Shown: positions 8,357 to 17,167 of the stretch, piece by piece
Layout: each line of letters starts with the position of its first letter
Position numbering within the stretch: the stretch's first letter is position 1
Assembly: GCF_000255455.1 (NCBI RefSeq)
Contig: NZ_JH621282.1
Span: 1 to 34,071, forward strand
Direction: 5' to 3'
Source of the DNA: Aquimarina agarilytica ZC1
GTDB taxonomy: Bacteria > Bacteroidota > Bacteroidia > Flavobacteriales > Flavobacteriaceae
Length of the DNA stretch: 34,071 bases
Position numbers and translations under genes: made by a program
The notes under the pieces: generated by a model
The model's database searches: none
Seen by the model: only the letters and a program-made list of their open reading frames with translations
What the model was told of the DNA's origin: nothing

Positions 8357-10605
8357 AAATAATTTTTCCATTATTCTTATTTATGGTTTTATTCATCACT
8401 TCGTGCAATATAAATAAGTTTATACCCAAAGGTGAAACCCTTTATACAGGAGCTTCATTTAATATTACTGCGGAAGAAAAACTTAAAAATAAAACGAATA
8501 TTGAAGCCACCTTAGCTGCCTTACAAAGACCTCAACCCAACAGCAATAAATTAGGCTTATACGCGCACTATAAAACACAAAAAGAAAAACCAAACTTTAT
8601 ATATAAATTTATTAACAAAAAAATTGGCGAAGCACCTGTTTATCAATCGGATGTGGATGTACAAAAAACCGAAAACTTAATTGTAAACCGATTAGAAAAT
8701 TTAGGTTTTTTTTACAGCAACGTAAGTTCTAAAATAAAAAAAACCAATAAAAGAAGTCGAGTTAAATATAATATAACCGTAAAAGAACCCTATACCCTAG
8801 CCACTTTTCAATTAGATAATGACAGCCTACCCATACTTAATGAAATCCAACAAACGCTTAAAGAAACTTATCTTAAAAAAGGAGATCGTTTTGATTTAAA
8901 TAAACTAAAGCTAGAGCGTGAACGGATTGATAATAAATTAAAGGCCATAGGCTATTACAACTTTAACGCCGATTTTTTGATTTTTGAATTGGATACCAAT
9001 CAATACAAAACCAAAAAATTTGATCTATACTTGCGTTTAAAAAAAGAAGTTCCGCAAAAAGCATTAATCCCTTATCGTTTAGGAAATATAAATGTATATC
9101 CTAATTACAGTGTTGAGGATAAAGCAAGTTTGGCTGATACTATTCAAATCAATGGCGTAAATTTTATTCAAGATTCTTTATTTTTTAAACCTAAACGCTT
9201 ACGCCCGTTTGTTCTTTTTAAACAAAACCAGTGGTACAATCCTACAAAATTTAAAACAACAAGTAAACGATTATCTTCTATTGGTGCTTACAAGTTTGTG
9301 AATGTACAATTCGATGAAAAACCTTTGCAGATTAATGATAGCATCGGTTATTTAGAAACCAATGTGTTGCTATCGCCTTTAAAAAAACGAGCTTTGAGTG
9401 CCGAATTCCAAGCAAACACCAAATCGAGTGGGTTTACTGGACCTGCACTATCGCTTAGTCATACCAACCGAAATTTATTTAAAGGTGGCGAAATTGTTAA
9501 AATTACTGCAAAAGTTGGTTACGAAATTCAGGTTGGTGGCAACTCGGATGACACTGCAGGCTTGAGCAGTACCGAATTAGGATTAACAGGAGATTTAATT
9601 TTTCCGCGACTTTTATTTCCGATGAATTTATCAGATCAATTTCAATATGCGGTACCTCGAACAAAAATTAGTGCTGGAGTAACCTACTTAAACCGAAGTC
9701 AACTATATAGTCTAGGAAGTTTTAATAGCAGTTTTGGATATCAATGGACGGCTAATGATTATGCATTTCATACTTTTAATCCCATTAGTATCAGTTATAT
9801 CAGATTAGCAAATAGTACTAATGAATTCGAAAGTATTTTGAATGACAATCCTTTTTTACGAAGTAGTTTTGACCAACAATTAATTGCAGGAATGACCTAT
9901 AATTTCACTTATAATGAATTAAATAATCCATCTAAAAAAAATCCATTTTATTTTTCTAGCAATCTAGAAATTTCAGGAAATGCTTTAAGCTTACTGAGCA
10001 ACAAAACCAACGAACAGGGAAAAAACACTATTTTAGGAGTAGAATATGCTCAATATATCAAACTAGATACTGATTTCCGTTTTACGTTTGATCTTAAAAA
10101 AGAACAATCAATTGTTACTCGTTTGTACGGTGGTTACGGTTATGCTTATGGTAACTCAAGTGTATTGCCGTTTTCTAAGCAATTCTTTTCTGGTGGTGCC
10201 TATAGTATTCGAGCATTTCGAACACGTTCTATTGGTCCTGGAAATTATGTTTCCAATGATAATGCTACTGATACTTTTTTTGATCGTTCTGGAGATATTA
10301 AACTTGAATCTAATATTGAATATCGCTTTCCGCTATACTCTTTTCTTAAAGGTGCTTTATTTGTAGATGCTGGGAATGTTTGGTTACGTAATGAAAATGA
10401 AACTTTACCTAATAGCACTTTTTCTGAAGATTTTATAAATGAATTAGCCATTGGGGCTGGCCTTGGCTTTCGAGTAGATATTCAGGGTTTTGTAATTCGT
10501 TTAGATTGGGCCGCTCCGATCCATTCTCCGGCAGATAACATTGGTGAATACCAATTTACACCAAGTGATGGTATTTTTAATTTTGCTATTGGATATCCTT
10601 TTTAA
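8353..10605 (+). CDS. tamL: TamL: lipoprotein TamA/BamA-type outer-membrane assembly protein
   Basis: A 750-residue Omp85 protein. It starts with a lipoprotein signal (hydrophobic MKIIFPLFLFMVLFITSC, lipobox ITSC, acylated Cys18), the feature that separates Bacteroidota TamL from proteobacterial TamA. POTRA-like domains follow (about 60-330, e.g. VKEPYTLATFQLDN and YYNFNADFL), then a 16-strand barrel from about 340 to the C-terminal aromatic-rich strand ending IGYPF. The L6 motif of Omp85 barrels is present (FSGGAYSIRAFRTRSIGPG, with the conserved Arg). It overlaps tamB by four bases and should pair with it as the outer-membrane end of the module. Confidence 0.93.
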   Translation: MKIIFPLFLFMVLFITSCNINKFIPKGETLYTGASFNITAEEKLKNKTNIEATLAALQRPQPNSNKLGLYAHYKTQKEKPNFIYKFINKKIGEAPVYQSDVDVQKTENLIVNRLENLGFFYSNVSSKIKKTNKRSRVKYNITVKEPYTLATFQLDNDSLPILNEIQQTLKETYLKKGDRFDLNKLKLERERIDNKLKAIGYYNFNADFLIFELDTNQYKTKKFDLYLRLKKEVPQKALIPYRLGNINVYPNYSVEDKASLADTIQINGVNFIQDSLFFKPKRLRPFVLFKQNQWYNPTKFKTTSKRLSSIGAYKFVNVQFDEKPLQINDSIGYLETNVLLSPLKKRALSAEFQANTKSSGFTGPALSLSHTNRNLFKGGEIVKITAKVGYEIQVGGNSDDTAGLSSTELGLTGDLIFPRLLFPMNLSDQFQYAVPRTKISAGVTYLNRSQLYSLGSFNSSFGYQWTANDYAFHTFNPISISYIRLANSTNEFESILNDNPFLRSSFDQQLIAGMTYNFTYNELNNPSKKNPFYFSSNLEISGNALSLLSNKTNEQGKNTILGVEYAQYIKLDTDFRFTFDLKKEQSIVTRLYGGYGYAYGNSSVLPFSKQFFSGGAYSIRAFRTRSIGPGNYVSNDNATDTFFDRSGDIKLESNIEYRFPLYSFLKGALFVDAGNVWLRNENETLPNSTFSEDFINELAIGAGLGFRVDIQGFVIRLDWAAPIHSPADNIGEYQFTPSDGIFNFAIGYPF

Positions 10606-10637
10606 TTTGTATCCCACTTAAGTAAAACTCAAAAAAA

Positions 10638-10671
10638 AAACACCTCTAAAAAAATTATTTCTAGGGTGTTT
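10638..10671. terminator. Probable bidirectional terminator between convergent genes
   Basis: Inverted repeat AAACACC (10638-10644) / GGTGTTT (10665-10671) with an A-run on the left and T's in the right arm. It lies between the convergent stops of tamL (10605) and the lipoprotein gene (10700). Confidence 0.5.
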
Positions 10672-10699
10672 GTACATGATAGCTTTATCTACTTACTAA

Positions 10700-11245
10700 T
10701 TAAATACCTAAAATTTCAGCATCTATAAAAATATCAGAATCCGCTTCAATTACATATTCTGTTTCAATGGTTTGGTCAACCTTAACATTATAACTCAAGA
10801 TATAAAAGTCTTTTCTTAAATAAGAAGCTAATTCAGTTGAGGCAACATCTAACTTTATAGTCTTCAATTGTGTTTCTGGAATAGCATCCAAACTTGCTAT
10901 TAAAACCCTATCCAAACCATCAGCCTCAATGTAAATTTCAATTTCATTTAAAAAATCAAAGTTTCCTGTATCTGGACTTTTAATACTAAGTACTAACTTT
11001 CGTAGTCTAGCACTTTCAATTAAATCCCTTCTGGAATTATTGTTCTCAAATTCTTGTTGACTATCAACTGAAACTTCTGGAGTAGGAACTGATAACGGAA
11101 TATCAACTACTGTTGTTGATGGCACACTAAATTCAGACTGTTGAGATATGGTGAATTGAGTTAGTTTATCAAGTTCATCTTTACACGAAACATAACATAA
11201 TGAATATAAGGCAATTGCAATGGGGATAATTTTTTTTAAACTCAT
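10700..11245 (-). CDS. Hypothetical lipoprotein
   Basis: A 181-residue protein with a lipoprotein signal (MSLKKIIPIAIALYSLCYVSC; lipobox YVSC, Cys21). The remainder looks beta-rich with no cysteine or catalytic motif, and contains an acidic, strand-forming C-terminal half (IEIYIEADGLDRVLIASLD ... YVIEADSDIFIDAEILGI). I do not recognise the family. It is a single gene, convergent with tamL and divergent from the histidine kinase gene. The ATG is supported by the signal peptide and by a -7 box 20-27 bases upstream. Confidence 0.8.
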   Translation of the reverse strand: MSLKKIIPIAIALYSLCYVSCKDELDKLTQFTISQQSEFSVPSTTVVDIPLSVPTPEVSVDSQQEFENNNSRRDLIESARLRKLVLSIKSPDTGNFDFLNEIEIYIEADGLDRVLIASLDAIPETQLKTIKLDVASTELASYLRKDFYILSYNVKVDQTIETEYVIEADSDIFIDAEILGI

Positions 11246-11264
11246 AATATAGATTTTATTTCTT

Positions 11265-11272
11265 CAAAAATA
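11265..11272 (-). promoter_or_regulatory. -7 promoter box of the lipoprotein gene
   Basis: On the minus strand this reads TATTTTTG, an exact TAnnTTTG match. A TTG lies 25 bases further upstream (11298-11300), slightly more than the usual spacing. The leader would be about 12-15 bases. Confidence 0.45.
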
Positions 11273-11410
11273 AATACATTATACATTAGAGACTAATCAA
11301 ATGAGGATTTGCATTCATATTATTTTGATATAGATACAAATTAGTTTCCTACAGAAAAAAAAATAGTTATTTTAAACTATTTTAAACATCTTTGATAAAA
11401 AATTAGATCT

Positions 11411-12613
11411 ATGATAGCACCAAAACTTCCTGATAATGAATATGAAAGACAAAAAGCTGTTGAAAAATATATGTTACTGGACACTTTAAGTGAAGAAAAA
11501 TACGATGATATCACTAGATTAGCTTCATACATTTGTGATAGTCCAATATCACTAATTACATTACTTGACAAAGAACGAAATTTTTTAAAATCGCACCACG
11601 GCATTCCTTTTAATGAATCACCAAGAGCAATTTCGTTTTGTGGTCATGCTATCAATTCTAATAGTGATATTACCATTGTGGAAGATGCCAGGAAAGATGA
11701 AAGATTTCATGACAACCCGCTTGTAGCAGAACATAATGCTATTTTTTACGCTGGCGCTCCCCTAGTTGATGCTTCGGGCTTTAAACTGGGTACGTTATGT
11801 GTTTACGATGTAAAACCAAGAAAGCTTACAAAAAATCAAATTGATGCTTTACTATCAATGTCCAAGCAGGTCGTTCACTTATTTGAACAACGATACCAAA
11901 ATCACTTATTAAAAAAAGCACAAGATAATCTAAAAGAAAGAAATGAAAATTTAAAATCTTTTGCTGGCATTGTGTCGCATGATTTAAAATCTCCATTAGC
12001 TAATATAATATCGTTAACACAACTACTAGAAGATGACAATCAAGGAAATTTAAATGAAGAATCTAAATTATACATTGAATATCTCAAAAGCTCTTCAAAT
12101 ACCCTAAAAGATTATATTGACGGGTTATTAGAATTTTATAAAAGTGACGAAATATCTAAATTTAACAAAGAAACGATCACTTTTGACGCCTTAATTTCCG
12201 AACTAAAATTGATTATTGATCCCGAAAATACTATTGAATTAATCAATACCTCGAGTATAGATTGCATTACCGCAAACAAGTCTGCTGTTTTACAGGTTTT
12301 GGTAAATTTAGCTACAAATGCCATTAAGTATAATTCTAAAGAAAAGGTAACGATAGAAATTGATCTAAAGGAAGATGAAAATTTTCATTTCATAACGGTA
12401 AAAGATAATGGCGATGGAATTGATAAGGCACACATGGATACCATATTTGATCTTTTTTCTGTGGCTTCGTTAGCCGATAAATATGGAAAAAGAGGTACTG
12501 GGATTGGTTTGGCTACCGTAAAAAAAATAGTGCAAAATTTAGGAGGTGAAATAAATGTAAGCTCCCAATCCAATGTCGGCACTAGCTTTAAATTTTCGAT
12601 ATCAAAAAACTAA
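11411..12613 (+). CDS. GAF-domain sensor histidine kinase
   Basis: A 400-residue soluble kinase without membrane segments. An N-terminal GAF domain (about 25-160) includes the conserved SFCGHAI, EDARKDERF and FYAGAPLVDASGFKLGTLCV stretches common in bacterial GAF sensors. The HisKA helix carries the phosphorylated His190 (GIVSHDLKSP). The HATPase domain shows the N box (Asn303, NLATNAIKY), G1 (DNGDG, 332-336), the F-box-like FDLFS and G2 (GTGIGL, 362-367). All catalytic motifs are intact. No response regulator is adjacent, so it is an orphan kinase whose partner is elsewhere. The ligand of the GAF domain is unknown. A weak -7 box (CATCTTTG, 11387-11394) precedes the ATG. Confidence 0.92.
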   Translation: MIAPKLPDNEYERQKAVEKYMLLDTLSEEKYDDITRLASYICDSPISLITLLDKERNFLKSHHGIPFNESPRAISFCGHAINSNSDITIVEDARKDERFHDNPLVAEHNAIFYAGAPLVDASGFKLGTLCVYDVKPRKLTKNQIDALLSMSKQVVHLFEQRYQNHLLKKAQDNLKERNENLKSFAGIVSHDLKSPLANIISLTQLLEDDNQGNLNEESKLYIEYLKSSSNTLKDYIDGLLEFYKSDEISKFNKETITFDALISELKLIIDPENTIELINTSSIDCITANKSAVLQVLVNLATNAIKYNSKEKVTIEIDLKEDENFHFITVKDNGDGIDKAHMDTIFDLFSVASLADKYGKRGTGIGLATVKKIVQNLGGEINVSSQSNVGTSFKFSISKN

Positions 12614-12736
12614 CTATTTGATTTGATATAATTTTATAATTTTTACGTCATCCTATTTTAAAAAAGTCAAAGAACAAATTAAAGAAGCACATATTATACC
12701 TGCAAACTTGTGAAATTTGCAAAAAAACTTAAGATC

Positions 12737-13033
12737 ATGGAAGTTAAATTTCACAACACAAAAAATAAAAAATTAACAAAACTAAATACGCTAATAAGTA
12801 AAAAGCTTCAACTATTAAATATGAGTTATCCTTATGTTGTAAAAGCAGACATTTTCTACGACTCGCACGTAAGTTACAAGGGAATTAAAAAATCTTGTGA
12901 GATTAAATTAAAAACATCGGGACCAGAATTTTCTGTAAATTGCTTTGAAAATAATTACCATAAAGCTGTTGAAAACACACTAAAAGTACTCGAATTTCAA
13001 GTGCATAATGCATTGCAATTCGCTACGGCTTAA
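12737..13033 (+). CDS. HPF/RaiA-like ribosome-associated protein
   Basis: A 98-residue protein from the ATG at 12737; a GTG 27 bases upstream would only add a basic extension, and the family normally starts just before the first strand. The pattern fits the beta-alpha-beta-beta-beta-alpha fold of hibernation-promoting factors: MEVKFHNTKNKKLTKLNTLI (strand plus helix), VVKADIFYD, KKSCEIKLKTSGPEFSVNC, then the helix NNYHKAVENTLKVLEFQVHN. HPF proteins bind the decoding centre of idle ribosomes in stationary phase. It lacks the long C-terminal dimerisation domain, so it would be a short-type HPF. It is rather divergent, and the assignment rests on pattern only. Confidence 0.65.
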   Translation: MEVKFHNTKNKKLTKLNTLISKKLQLLNMSYPYVVKADIFYDSHVSYKGIKKSCEIKLKTSGPEFSVNCFENNYHKAVENTLKVLEFQVHNALQFATA

Positions 13034-13113
13034 ATTTTTCATCATGCCTTAGCTTTAGTATTAGCAACACAAGCCAAATAGTATTATTTTGCATGTAATT
13101 ATTACACATTCAT

Positions 13114-14172
13114 ATGGCTAAAAAATCAAAATATGCTAAAGCAGTAGGCTTGGCTCCCGGAACTATTATTTATACTGGAAATAAGACCAACGCAGATACA
13201 TTTATTGAAGTTTTTGATTATACAAAGTCAAGTTATGTGTGTAATGAATTTAGCACAATTGACAATTGCTATGATTATAAACATACAGATTCAACCACGT
13301 GGATAAATATTAACGGTCTGAATACTACCGAAACTATACAAAAAATTGGTACGCATTACCAATTACATCCACTGATTTTAGAAGATATAACAAGTATTCA
13401 TCAACGACCTAAAATTGATGAATATGATGATTATATCTTTGCTGTTTTTAAAATGCTTTATTACAATGACAACAATGAGCTAAAAGTAGAACACATAAGT
13501 TTTGTTCTTGGATCAAACTATGTGCTTTCTTTTCAAGAAGCTGATGGTGATGTTTTTGATAACATTCGCAATAGAATAACACAAAACAAAGGAATTATTA
13601 GAAGTAATGGTGCAGACTATTTACTCTATTCTCTTATGGATGCCATTGTTGATAATTACTTTTTAATAATAGAAACTCTTGGAGAAAAAATTGAAAACAT
13701 TGAAGAAAATCTTTTTGACAATCCAGATAAAGCCAGCGTTCAGGAAATTCAACAACTAAAACGTGAGGCTTTAAAAATTAGACGTTCTATTTTTCCTTTG
13801 CGTGAAGTAGTCAACAAATTAGATAAAACCACTACTTCGCTAATACAAGATAAAACTAGAAATTATATTCGAGATTTATACGATCATACCATCCAAGTAA
13901 TTGAAACCATAGAAATATATCGTGATATGCTCTGGGGATTAATGGATATGTATATGACTGCTACCAGTAATAAAATGAACGAGGTCATGAAAGTTTTAAC
14001 CATTATAGCCACCATATTTATTCCTTTAACCTTTATATCAGGTATTTATGGAATGAATTTTGAGTATATCCCAGAACTTAAATACAAATACGGCTACCAA
14101 ACACTTTGGGTTATAATGATAACTATATTTATAGGATTACTTATCTATTTTAAGAAGAAAAAATGGTTATAA
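13114..14172 (+). CDS. corA: Magnesium/cobalt transporter CorA
   Basis: A 352-residue CorA with a long N-terminal cytoplasmic domain, the extended helix (about 190-290) that forms the funnel, and two C-terminal membrane helices. The selectivity motif GMN is present (ISGIYGMNFEYIPE, about 305-318) after the first helix VLTIIATIFIPLTFISG, and the chain ends with the basic patch KKKKWL. It should be a homopentameric Mg2+ (or Co2+/Ni2+) channel in the inner membrane. It is convergent with the YihY-type gene, with only 6 bases between the stops. A TTATTTTG sequence (13084-13091) is a one-mismatch -7 box. Confidence 0.95.
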   Translation: MAKKSKYAKAVGLAPGTIIYTGNKTNADTFIEVFDYTKSSYVCNEFSTIDNCYDYKHTDSTTWININGLNTTETIQKIGTHYQLHPLILEDITSIHQRPKIDEYDDYIFAVFKMLYYNDNNELKVEHISFVLGSNYVLSFQEADGDVFDNIRNRITQNKGIIRSNGADYLLYSLMDAIVDNYFLIIETLGEKIENIEENLFDNPDKASVQEIQQLKREALKIRRSIFPLREVVNKLDKTTTSLIQDKTRNYIRDLYDHTIQVIETIEIYRDMLWGLMDMYMTATSNKMNEVMKVLTIIATIFIPLTFISGIYGMNFEYIPELKYKYGYQTLWVIMITIFIGLLIYFKKKKWL

Positions 14173-14178
14173 GTGTAT

Positions 14179-15069
14179 CTATTGCGTAGTATCTACAAAC
14201 TTAGCATGATCTTGAGCCGCTATTGGTTCATTAAATGACTCCGAATATACTTTGGTGAATTCTGCTCCAAAAAACAAAATTAAACTTGAGTATGATACCC
14301 AGAGCATAATAAGTACCACTGTACCAGCAGCTCCAAAAGCCGAAGCAGGGTTCATAGTGCCAAAGTATACTCCTAATCCGTATTTGCCCGCGCTAAATAG
14401 CAAACTAGTTACAAAAGCCCCTAACCAAACGTATTTCCATTTAATTGTAATATCAGGTAGAATTTTAAAAATCATACCAAATAATACCGTTATCAAGCCT
14501 AAGGGTATAACAAAATTAATAAGATGAATAATCCACAATACTACATCTGGCATATTCCCTTGTATCCAGTCGCCAATAGCAGAAATCAGCGCCGTTAATA
14601 CCAAAGAAATTAAAAGTAAAAATCCAATTATTAAAATTAACCCCAAAGAAAATAACCGATCCTTAAGTAATTTTAAAAAGCCTTCCTTAGGATTTGGCTC
14701 CACTCCCCATAGATTATTTAGCGCTTTTTGAAGGGCAACAAACATTCCTGTGGCTCCATACAAAAGCGTAGCCACACCAATTATAATGGCAAATGCTGTT
14801 TGATCTTGTATCAGCGCATTTTGCATTAAATTATCAACTGTTACCGAAGCATCTTTACCCAATACACCTCCAATTTCATTCAAAATCTTTGTTCTTACTT
14901 GCTGCTCATCATAAAACAAGCCTGTTACTTGAACTACTATAATTAGTAATGCAGGAAAAGAAAAAAGTGCATAGTAACTAACTGCGGCACTCATTTGAAA
15001 AGGATCACTAGCCATCCAATTCTTATAAGTTTGAACAATTAATTGAATTCCATTTTTAAGCTTCTGCAT
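14179..15069 (-). CDS. YihY/BrkB-family inner-membrane protein
   Basis: A 296-residue protein with six hydrophobic segments and family landmarks: the N-terminal WMASDPFQMSAAVSYYALFSFPALLIIVV, then GATGMFVALQKALNNLWGVEP, the loop ILPDITIKWKYVWLGAFVTSLLFSAGKYGLGVYFG and VVLIMLWVSYSSLILFFGAEFTKVY. YihY/BrkB proteins were once called ribonuclease BN; their transport role is not settled. Monocistronic on the minus strand, divergent from the metallopeptidase gene. Confidence 0.9.
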   Translation of the reverse strand: MQKLKNGIQLIVQTYKNWMASDPFQMSAAVSYYALFSFPALLIIVVQVTGLFYDEQQVRTKILNEIGGVLGKDASVTVDNLMQNALIQDQTAFAIIIGVATLLYGATGMFVALQKALNNLWGVEPNPKEGFLKLLKDRLFSLGLILIIGFLLLISLVLTALISAIGDWIQGNMPDVVLWIIHLINFVIPLGLITVLFGMIFKILPDITIKWKYVWLGAFVTSLLFSAGKYGLGVYFGTMNPASAFGAAGTVVLIMLWVSYSSLILFFGAEFTKVYSESFNEPIAAQDHAKFVDTTQ

Positions 15070-15126
15070 AATTTGTATAATAATTTATATACTACAAATC
15101 TCTACAAATACAAGTTACTATCTTAA

Positions 15127-15156
15127 CTCATTTGAGTCTAAAATGAGCTGTTTTTT
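15127..15156 (+). promoter_or_regulatory. Terminator-like hairpin in the leader of the metallopeptidase gene
   Basis: CTCATTT (15127-15133) / AAATGAG (15141-15147) with a 7-base loop, followed by T6 (15151-15156). It sits between divergent genes, 66 bases before the ATG at 15222, so it can only act on a plus-strand transcript starting in this gap. It could be an attenuator or simply chance. Confidence 0.3.
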
Positions 15157-15221
15157 CAATAGAGTCCTAGTTTACTTTAAATGAACTAAGCATTAAGTAT
15201 CTATTAAAATAACTTGCATAC

Positions 15222-15875
15222 ATGACAAACGACTTAATGCAAAAAAAACTGATATGCTTACTAGGAGTTTCATTCATTCAACTATTTATGTTTTCACAAA
15301 ATTTACAACATACCACTAATAAAATAATTCCTCAAGCTATAGCCGTAGAGGTTACAAAAGCCTTAAGTTACTATCCTAGCCTAAAAAAAACACCCATAGA
15401 ATTTGAAATTAGAAGCGATATGAAAACTTCATTTATGAAGGCTCAACCTAAATTTTCATCGTTATTTAAGTCAAAGAAAAATAGAACGTACAAAATATTA
15501 ATTAGCGAAACCTTTAGTTTAGAAAATAAAGAGCTCAAATTAACTGCCATTCCTTCAACTGTTTTAATAGGTTGGTTTGGACATGAATTGGGTCATATTA
15601 TGGACTATAAAGAACGTAATACATTAAATCTTATCTGGTTTGGTATTCGGTATTATTTTTCTGGTAACTACATTCGAAAAGCGGAAAGAATCGCAGACTC
15701 CTATGCGGTTTCTCACCATATGAAAGATTACATTTTACAGACTAAAAATTTCATTCTAAATCATACAGAACTTTCCGAAAAATATAAAGCAAAAATTAAA
15801 CGCTTATATGTTTCTCCAGACGAATTACTCAAAATTGTTGAAGATCAAGAAACCCAGAAATTGCTCACTCAATAA
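15222..15875 (+). CDS. Putative secreted or membrane-anchored zinc metallopeptidase (HELGH)
   Basis: A 217-residue protein with an N-terminal hydrophobic signal or anchor (about 9-25, LICLLGVSFIQLFMFSQ). It carries the zincin motif HELGH at 121-125, within GWFGHELGHIMDYKER, followed 30 residues later by AERIAD (Glu155, Asp159), the ExxxD third-ligand pattern of gluzincins such as M48 enzymes. I do not recognise the family more closely. A second ATG at 15237 also gives a good signal peptide. It ends 9 bases before the HD-PycTM gene, so the two are probably co-transcribed. The active site would lie outside the cytoplasm if the N-terminus is cleaved or anchors the protein with its C-terminus outside. 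Substrate unknown. Confidence 0.75.
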   Translation: MTNDLMQKKLICLLGVSFIQLFMFSQNLQHTTNKIIPQAIAVEVTKALSYYPSLKKTPIEFEIRSDMKTSFMKAQPKFSSLFKSKKNRTYKILISETFSLENKELKLTAIPSTVLIGWFGHELGHIMDYKERNTLNLIWFGIRYYFSGNYIRKAERIADSYAVSHHMKDYILQTKNFILNHTELSEKYKAKIKRLYVSPDELLKIVEDQETQKLLTQ

Positions 15876-15884
15876 CTCAAAATT

Positions 15885-17111
15885 ATGGATACTATTTTAA
15901 AAAAATCACAAGATTATGTTTTTGAGTTACTCAAAGAGCAGTTACCCAAAAACTATATCTACCACACATTCCTGCACACACGTAGGGTGGTTGAAAGCGC
16001 TCAAGAAATTATAGAAGCATCAAATATAATCGAAAATGACGCACTAATAATACAGATAGCTGCCTGGTTTCATGATACCGGATACATAAATAATCCTAAG
16101 AATCATGAGGTTGAAAGTGCTTTAATAGCTAACAATTTCCTTTCTAAAGAAAACATTGACCACAAAACAATACAGAAAATTGAGGGCTGTATACTTGCCA
16201 CTAAGTTGACAGTTAGCCCAAAAAACTTTAATGAAGAAGTTCTTAAGGATGCAGATACCTCGCATTTAGCCAAAGATTATTTTAATAACGTAAGCGATTT
16301 GTTACGCCAGGAACTTATGGTACAAGGTATTGCAACGTATACTAACAAAGAATGGCGAGAAGAAAACATTAAATTGTTTACTGAAAAACATAAGTTTTAT
16401 ACAGAATATGCAATTTTAAACTGGGAAGAGAAGAAAAATAAACATTTAAAAAAATTACTTAAAAAAAGAAATAAAGCACTTACCAACAAAAAAGAAGAGG
16501 CCTTTAAAGCAAAAGCCAAAGCCACTTTTAAAAATGATAATCCCGAACGCGCTATTCAATCAATGTACCGAGTAACGTTAAAAAATCACATCAAGCTTAG
16601 TGATATTGCAGATACCAAAGCAAACATCTTACTCTCGGTAAATGCGATTATAATTTCATTGGCATTGGCTAATTTAATTCCTAAACTAGACTCCCCCCCC
16701 ACTAATAAGCATCTTATTATACCCAGTTTAGTATTAGTACTTTTCAGTGTAGCTTCTATTATATTATCCATACTATCAACACGACCCAAAGTTACAGGCG
16801 GAGAGTTTACAAAAGAAGATGTAAAAAATAGAAAAGCCAATTTATTGTTTTTTGGAAATTTCCATAAAATGCCGTTAGAAACTTTCCAATGGGGAATCAA
16901 AGAGATCATTAAAGACAAAGATTACATTTATGAAATACTAACCAAGGATTTATACTATCTAGGCTTAGTACTCCATAAAAAATACAAACTTTTAAAACTA
17001 ACCTATATCATTTTTATGATAGGAATTATTTCTTCGGTAGTTGTTTTTGTGTATGCATTTTTCAATTTAGATCTAGCTCAAGCTGCTGCGGAACACTTGC
17101 AAAAGCCTTGA
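15885..17111 (+). CDS. HD phosphohydrolase fused to a Pycsar-type membrane effector domain (PycTM)
   Basis: A 408-residue two-part protein. Residues 1-180 form an HD hydrolase domain with metal ligands His31, His63-Asp64 (AAWFHDTGY) and Asp122/Asp124 (LKDADTSH). A charged, probably coiled linker (about 180-225) leads to a PycTM/DUF5706 domain: YRVTLKNHIKLSDIADTKAN at 228-247, hydrophobic helices at about 248-265 and 278-298, the segment NLLFFGNFHKM, and a last membrane helix at about 372-395. In Pycsar defence, PycTM effectors respond to cCMP or cUMP and damage the membrane; here no cyclase is adjacent. HD domains often cleave phosphodiester or phosphomonoester bonds, so the HD part could destroy the signal that the C-terminus senses (inference). 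A run of eight C at 16693-16700 lies between the first two membrane helices. The peptidase gene ends 9 bases upstream. Confidence 0.85.
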   Translation: MDTILKKSQDYVFELLKEQLPKNYIYHTFLHTRRVVESAQEIIEASNIIENDALIIQIAAWFHDTGYINNPKNHEVESALIANNFLSKENIDHKTIQKIEGCILATKLTVSPKNFNEEVLKDADTSHLAKDYFNNVSDLLRQELMVQGIATYTNKEWREENIKLFTEKHKFYTEYAILNWEEKKNKHLKKLLKKRNKALTNKKEEAFKAKAKATFKNDNPERAIQSMYRVTLKNHIKLSDIADTKANILLSVNAIIISLALANLIPKLDSPPTNKHLIIPSLVLVLFSVASIILSILSTRPKVTGGEFTKEDVKNRKANLLFFGNFHKMPLETFQWGIKEIIKDKDYIYEILTKDLYYLGLVLHKKYKLLKLTYIIFMIGIISSVVVFVYAFFNLDLAQAAAEHLQKP

Positions 17112-17167
17112 AATTAAATATAAGTATTAGAATAAAAATTAGCTATCAGCCCCTAAAAAATAACATT

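Noticed and set aside
10088..10366. A 92-codon hydrophobic frame inside tamL
   Set aside because: It is an out-of-frame shadow of the Omp85 barrel, whose own frame shows the conserved IRAFR loop at this place.
12710..12736. GTG start giving a 107-residue HPF-like protein
   Set aside because: The ATG at 12737 places the first beta strand at the N-terminus as in the family; the nine extra residues are basic and unlike any family extension.
15885..17111. A complete Pycsar anti-phage system
   Set aside because: Only the effector-type domain is present. The neighbours are a metallopeptidase and a GH3 enzyme, not a pyrimidine cyclase, and there are no other defence genes.
17108..17167. TTG start for the GH3 gene overlapping the HD-PycTM stop
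   Set aside because: The added 20 residues do not look like GH3 N-termini, and an ATG with an A-rich context lies at 17168.
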